From NCBI GenBank assembly GCA_930367215.1, contig OV884059.1, positions 146,938,511-147,002,510 on the forward strand: a DNA stretch of 64,000 nt, given 5' to 3'. Below are positions 59,413-64,000 of the stretch, one piece after another. Made by a program: the position numbers and the translations under genes. Each line of letters starts with the position of its first letter. The stretch's first letter is position 1. The stretch is from Pollenia angustigena (taxonomy: Eukaryota > Arthropoda > Insecta > Diptera > Polleniidae). Below the pieces are notes generated by a model, which saw nothing but the letters and a program-made list of their open reading frames with translations, did not search any database and was not told the origin of the DNA.

Positions 59413-59861
59413 GGTCTTTGTATGGAAGGTGCAACGCTCGCTTTAAAATTTACAAATATTTGCATCCAAAACAATAAAATCTATTTACCGAAACAATAAA
59501 CAGAATTACCGAACTCGATCCAACCGTTCTCCGGTGATGCTCTTAGCAACACACATCATTTAATTTTTATTTAATTAATAGACAGACTAATCCACTTAGA
59601 CTTCTTTTATTAACACTTGTCTATAATTAAAAATCAAAATATAAATTTAAGGTAGGTATCATAAATCACAATTTAACCTGTAACGATAAGATATCTAAAG
59701 TGCCACCTATGGCACTTGGAAAAAATAAAATCAAATATGCCAAAAAAAAAAAAAAAAACAAGTAGAAACGATAATACATATGTACATACATACTTCAAAA
59801 GTATTTAAATAATAACACTGTGCTCGAAATTTACACTTTTTTTAAACAAGCGTTTTAGCAT
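59413..59861. other. AT-rich spacer
   Basis: No gene recognised; an A run lies near 59741-59758. Confidence 0.35.
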
Positions 59862-60206
59862 AATTCGGGTACGCTGAATTCAATGGTGCCAACGGTTTTT
59901 TTTTTTTTGGTTAGCTCTTGTTTTCGAGATATACCGTTATTTCGAAATGGGAGGTGGTTGCTCAACATATATTCGCGTTACTCAAAAACGGTTTAGTTTA
60001 TTGAAATTACTAAAAAAAAAACGAAATTCCGCAAATTTCCTTTAAGAAAAGTAAAAACAAAAAAATATAATTTAAATAAACTTAACCGTTTTTGAGTTAC
60101 GCGAATATATGTTGTACAATCTCCTCCATTTTCGAAATAACGGTATATCTCGAAAACAAGAGCCTAAAAGAACGGCGGGCACCATTGGATTAAGCGTACC
60201 CGAATT
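59862..60206. mobile_element. Fold-back element (AATTCGGGTACGCTGAAT ends)
   Basis: Both halves are inverted copies: AATTCGGGTACGCT at the left and AGCGTACCCGAATT at the right, continuing through the GAGATATACCGTTATTTCGA and AACTCAAAAACGGTT blocks almost to the A-rich centre. A half copy is at 7618-7775. Confidence 0.85.
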
Positions 60207-60209
60207 AAG

Positions 60210-60427
60210 GCGGGTGTGCTGAAAATCGCAAACTCAAAACGCAAGAATTTGGAGGCTGTTTATAATACACTTTTAATCAAATTTTTATAATTTTTGTTAT
60301 AAAATCTGTTTAATAGAGAAATGTTTGTATAATATTTGTCATAAAATTCTTTTATGACAGAAATCTTACTAAAAAACGACTTTTAAAATTCTTGCGTTTT
60401 GCGTTTGCGATTTCCAGCACACCCCTG
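60210..60427. mobile_element. MITE (GGGTGTGCTGAAAATCGCAA ends)
   Basis: Left GGGTGTGCTGAAAATCGCAA and right TTGCGATTTCCAGCACACCC are inverted with one mismatch. Adjacent AAACGCAAGAATTT / ATTCTTGCGTTT blocks extend the pairing. About 218 bp, directly beside the fold-back element; both may sit in a CGTTTTAGCAT target. Confidence 0.7.
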
Positions 60428-60798
60428 TATGCTAAAACGCCATGTGACCGGCTTGTCTAATTTTGCAACTAGCACAGTGTAATTTTAACAGATTTTTTTC
60501 ATTAAAAATAATTTTAATTTATGGAACATAGAATTACCAATTTTTTTTTTAAGTTTTTAATAAATCAGTAGCAAAATGGGAAAAGTGCTTATGTTTACTT
60601 AAGCTAAATTTGAGCTAATGGCACCTTTAAGAACTTCCCATTGAAAAGTACATGGGCAAAGTTTCAATAGTTTTGTACGATTTTTAGAAAGTTATAGCAA
60701 AATAATTTCTTGCGTATCTTTTTTTAGTGTGCAATAACATTTGGAATAAAAACTAAAATTTTCTTAAGATCTGTGAAATAAGAAATTCAATAAAAAAA
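60428..60798. other. AT-rich spacer
   Basis: No gene or repeat boundary recognised. Confidence 0.35.
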
Positions 60799-61462
60799 CA
60801 AGTAAGAAAGTATAGTCGGTCATGCCCGACCATATGATACCTAAACCACAGTTTTTAAATTCACATCATTCTAATGTGTCCATATAAATATGGATTTATC
60901 TATGTTTAAAAACTTCATTAAAATGGGTTTAAAAGTTTGTGAGAGGCAGAAATTGCCCCCTACCTCCCATTGTGGTCCTATTTTAAAAAAACTGTATAGC
61001 TTATGTGTCCATATAGATATGGAGCTATCCATGTTTTGAATTTCATTAAAATCGGTTTGAGAGGCAGAAATTGCCCCTATCTCCCCTCGTGGTCCTATTT
61101 TTTAAACAATGCATTCCTTTTGTGTCCATGTAGATATGGTTCTATATATGTTTTTAATTTCATTCAAATCGGCTTGATAGTTTTTGAGAGGAAGAAATTT
61201 TCCATTGTCTTCCCTCCTGGTCCTACGATTCCGCCCATTTTTAATAAATTGTATCAAATTATCTCCAAAAATTGCGACCAGTACTTTGCGCACAAGGCTA
61301 CATGGACAGCCAGCCAGCCGGACGGACATCGTTAGTTCGGCTCAGAAAGTGATTCTAAGTCGATCGGTATACTTTAAGGTTGGTCTAGGACCAATATTTT
61401 AAGGCCTTACACACATCAGCACAAATGCATAATACCCTCTTCACTATTGTGGTGTGGGTATA
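60799..61462 (+). mobile_element. mini-me-like repeat, GTCGG subtype, second copy
   Basis: Collinear with 22507-23215, from ACAAGTAAGAAAGTATAGTC to TTGTGGTGTGGGTATAA. It includes the CCAGCCAGCCGGACGGACAT tract and GTCGATCGGTATACTTTAAG core. Reading frames here are shared artefacts of the repeat. Confidence 0.65.
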
Positions 61463-61531
61463 ACAACTTTAAGAGCAGAGAAGTGATAGTTATACTAAAA
61501 TAGAAATTAATTTTTTTTAAATGACTTTTAG

Positions 61532-61934
61532 CCCTTTCGGTCCTATTGGGATAATACATCCCAGACAATGTTTGAATGATCCAATTTGTTCTTTAAAGTA
61601 AAAAAATCATTTTTACAATTGTCCCAGTCGAACTTTTTGTGTTAGTTTATCAAAGAAGTAACGGTTGCAAATTTTGAGCACATTTTTATAAGATTTGTAC
61701 ATAGTTTCGATACTAGTGGGACATATTGTCCCATTTGTATTAAAACCCCGGTTGGGGCAATAGTCCGAAAAATCCGATTGGGACAAAATCTCAGACAATA
61801 TCTAAGAATTATGAAAGGACTTACGGAAAAAGTAATAATGCAAAACATAATAAATTTCTAAGCTTTTTCAATATTTGTAAACAAATTTTTCATTTACATA
61901 GTTGTTTCTCAAATAAAAAGTCGGACCGAAAGGG
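61532..61934. mobile_element. TTAA-flanked MITE (CCCTTTCGGTCC ends)
   Basis: Termini CCCTTTCGGTCC and GGACCGAAAGGG, with TTAG at 61528-61531 and TTAA at 61935-61938. It fits a piggyBac-type non-autonomous element with one decayed target copy. The 61-codon - strand frame inside is not recognised. Confidence 0.75.
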
Positions 61935-61938
61935 TTAA

Positions 61939-62808
61939 AGTGCAAAACTGCTCTCCGATAAGATTAAAAAAATACACCTTTGTATGCTCTTTTTCCTTAT
62001 TATCACAGAACTATTGCCCCCGATAAGTTACTAATAAAGGATAACTCTTTGGATTATACTTAATCCTAACAAAAAAGTTAAAACGCAAGTTATTTTTGCA
62101 CTTTAAATAAAACTTTTATACAAATAATAATTTTAATATGTTCGCTAGAGTGCTCCAAGACTTTATTTCCGAAAAATATTTTAAAGTATAGGACACTCGC
62201 CCCTCCCCATAGAATTGTTCGCAACGACGCTGAAGTTTAAAGGTGCAATTCCAAGGTGAAAAAATAATTTTTTTTTTTTTTTTTTTTTGAAAAAGGTTGC
62301 CATTAAATAATTACTTTTATAATTAAATGTAAAAGAATCAAAATGCGGACGTAATAATAGCTCTAATGGAATATTAAAGGCTAAATTTGGTTTTTAAAAT
62401 TACCTCAGGCCATTAACGTATCGGAGGCCACTTGAACATTGTATGGGAGCTCTGTTAAAATCTGGATGGACTCCAATAAATTTTGATAAGATTATTTAGA
62501 TTGCAATAACACATTTTTGGGACCACATTTAATCTAAATTCCCACATAATAAGAAGGTTTATGGGCAAATAGACTCTATTTCCGAAAGAAGTTTGTATGT
62601 TGGCTATAAGGATTTGCCTTTTTTAATGAATTCGTCTCGGTGCCAATTTTCATTAAATAATCTATAAAATTGCAACATGTACGTTACATCGATAAAAAGA
62701 GTAATTCTAATTCGATCGGTATATTAAAAGGTCTCTTGAACAATTATTTTTATGTGTAACATGCCGCCTGTGAACGAGATGCTAAAGCACTCCTTTTTTT
62801 GCTTTAAT
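61939..62808. other. AT-rich spacer with mini-me-like fragment
   Basis: A fragment near 62690-62750 (TTCGATCGGTATATTAAAAG) resembles the 3' end of the GTCGG-type repeat. No gene seen. T run at about 62271-62288. Confidence 0.4.
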
Positions 62809-63314
62809 ACCACGTGAGATAAGGCCATAATGGCTTTATCTCTCATTCAATAGGGAGATAAAGCCTTTTTCTTTTTTTTTCATTTGAATGGGAGATAAAG
62901 CCATCATGGCCTTAGCTCACCTTAGCAATATTAGAAAATGACTTTATCTCTCATTTCAGTTCCGGAGACGCTAAAGTTAAGTATTGAAATCTGGCTTCGC
63001 AAACTAAAGTTTTTCTGCGTAGCTTAGGGGTTTTTTCCTCCAGTAGGACGCGGCAGGTGGCTTCGCTGAATAAAGTTTTCCTGCGTGCGTCACTAAGGAT
63101 TTTTGCCTTTTACAGAACGTTAACACCATGCATAAGAATATTTTGAAAAAATATGGCTTTATCTCTCATTTGCGAAAAAAAATTTGGCTATATCTCTCAT
63201 TTCGCAAAATTGTAAATATGACCTGACATCTCAATGATTGGGCAATAAGGCCATTATAGCTTTATCTCCCATTTAATTAGACAATAAAGCCATCATGGCC
63301 TTATCTCACATGGT
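62809..63314. mobile_element. Inverted-repeat element rich in GATAAGGCCAT palindromes
   Basis: Ends ACCACGTGAGATAAGGCCAT and ATGGCCTTATCTCACATGGT are inverted with one mismatch. Additional palindromic GATAAAGCCATNATGGCCTTA units lie inside, plus a block (62987-63098) shared in reverse with 16785-16895. Confidence 0.7.
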
Positions 63315-64000
63315 TTTAAAGCCCCCCCACCCATTATTTCTGCCTTAATTATTCGCACAAGGAAAATCATGCAATCGTATACATATTTAGAATTTTCCTG
63401 ATTATAACGAACGAATTTTTAGCGCTTCTACAATGAAAAATTTTAATACCCAAAGATGTAGTTTGCAACACTTGCAAAAGAAGTTAAACTTTACTGTTCG
63501 TCATAGAAAGCAACAGTTTAACTTTTTAATCTTAATATAAACCAGCGACAGGCAAGCCATACTATTATATTTTGCGATTGTATGCGTTGTACATATGTTG
63601 TTGGTAATATATATTACAATATTGTTAAATTCGCTTCAATATGTGTGCTCACGTACGTGTACGTACGTATTTTAATTAAAGATAAAAGAGAAAACGCGGC
63701 GCCCCGGATTTGCCTTTTACAGATATAAACGCTTTTCTGCTAATTTTGTTTTGCAAAATCTTAATAGATAATACACGACTATTTATAATATTTATTTCTC
63801 CAAATTAATTATCTTTTATAGCACATTAAAAAACACAGATAAACAACATATTTAAATAACAATGACAAGCTTTAAAAAATTCTGTTTAACAAATATTATA
63901 CAAATATTTATTTTCACTTTAACACTTCTTTCTCCATAATCAAAAATAATACGAAATTTACTGTTTATTAAAAATAAAATAAACTAATTTTCTATGAAAA
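63315..64000. other. AT-rich right edge
   Basis: No gene recognised. A GTACGTGTACGTACGT tract lies near 63654-63668. A diverged fragment of the hAT end (TTTTCCTGATTATAAC) is seen near 63393-63408. Confidence 0.35.

Overview
The window is eukaryotic, very AT-rich, intron-containing DNA that is packed with transposons. The two recognisable host genes are animal genes with short introns of about 60-105 nt. The repeats include hAT elements, TA- and TTAA-flanked MITEs, a Transib/RAG1-like transposase remnant, a Jockey-like LINE and elements resembling dipteran mini-me repeats. Together these point to a higher (schizophoran) fly such as a blowfly or house-fly relative. The species is inferred, not shown.

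Host genes. (1) An ADAMTS metalloprotease lies on the + strand at 18486-20712 in eight exons: the end of the catalytic domain, then disintegrin-like, TSP1, Cys-rich, spacer and two C-terminal TSP1 repeats. Its 5' part (signal, prodomain, most of the protease) was not found in the 18 kb to the left, which is nearly all transposon. (2) A membrane-anchored GH31 glycosidase of the MYORG (myogenesis-regulating glycosidase) type lies on the - strand at 54316 to about 56947. Its nucleophile Asp is present, but the usual acid/base Asp position reads Leu. The two genes show no operon-like or functional linkage; one acts on extracellular matrix, the other probably in the ER/Golgi lumen.

Layout. 1-7.5 kb: two copies of a TA-flanked inverted-repeat element, each broken by later insertions, including a hAT with a decayed transposase and a 2-kb fold-back block carrying pol III-like boxes. 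7.5-17.2 kb: hairpins, hAT elements and two intact copies of the same TA element. 17.2-18.3 kb: a hAT-type MITE containing a 5'-truncated LINE. 18.5-20.8 kb: ADAMTS. 22.1-24.2 kb: Transib-like pseudogene split by a MITE. 25.8-32.5 kb: several nested MITEs. 34.5-37.0 kb: an interspersed element whose core has expanded to about 13 units of about 153 bp. 38.8-53.0 kb: a segmental duplication (copies about 9.17 kb apart), a 1525-bp tandem duplication and at least four hAT insertions. 54.3-57.0 kb: GH31 gene. 57.6-64 kb: more MITEs and palindromes.

The most informative structure is the transposon stratigraphy. Several insertions have exact target-site duplications, and in two cases the pre-insertion empty site survives in a paralogous copy inside the same window. 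I saw no rRNA, convincing tRNA, CRISPR array or new multi-gene system. Long stretches are simple AT-rich spacer with no supported gene.
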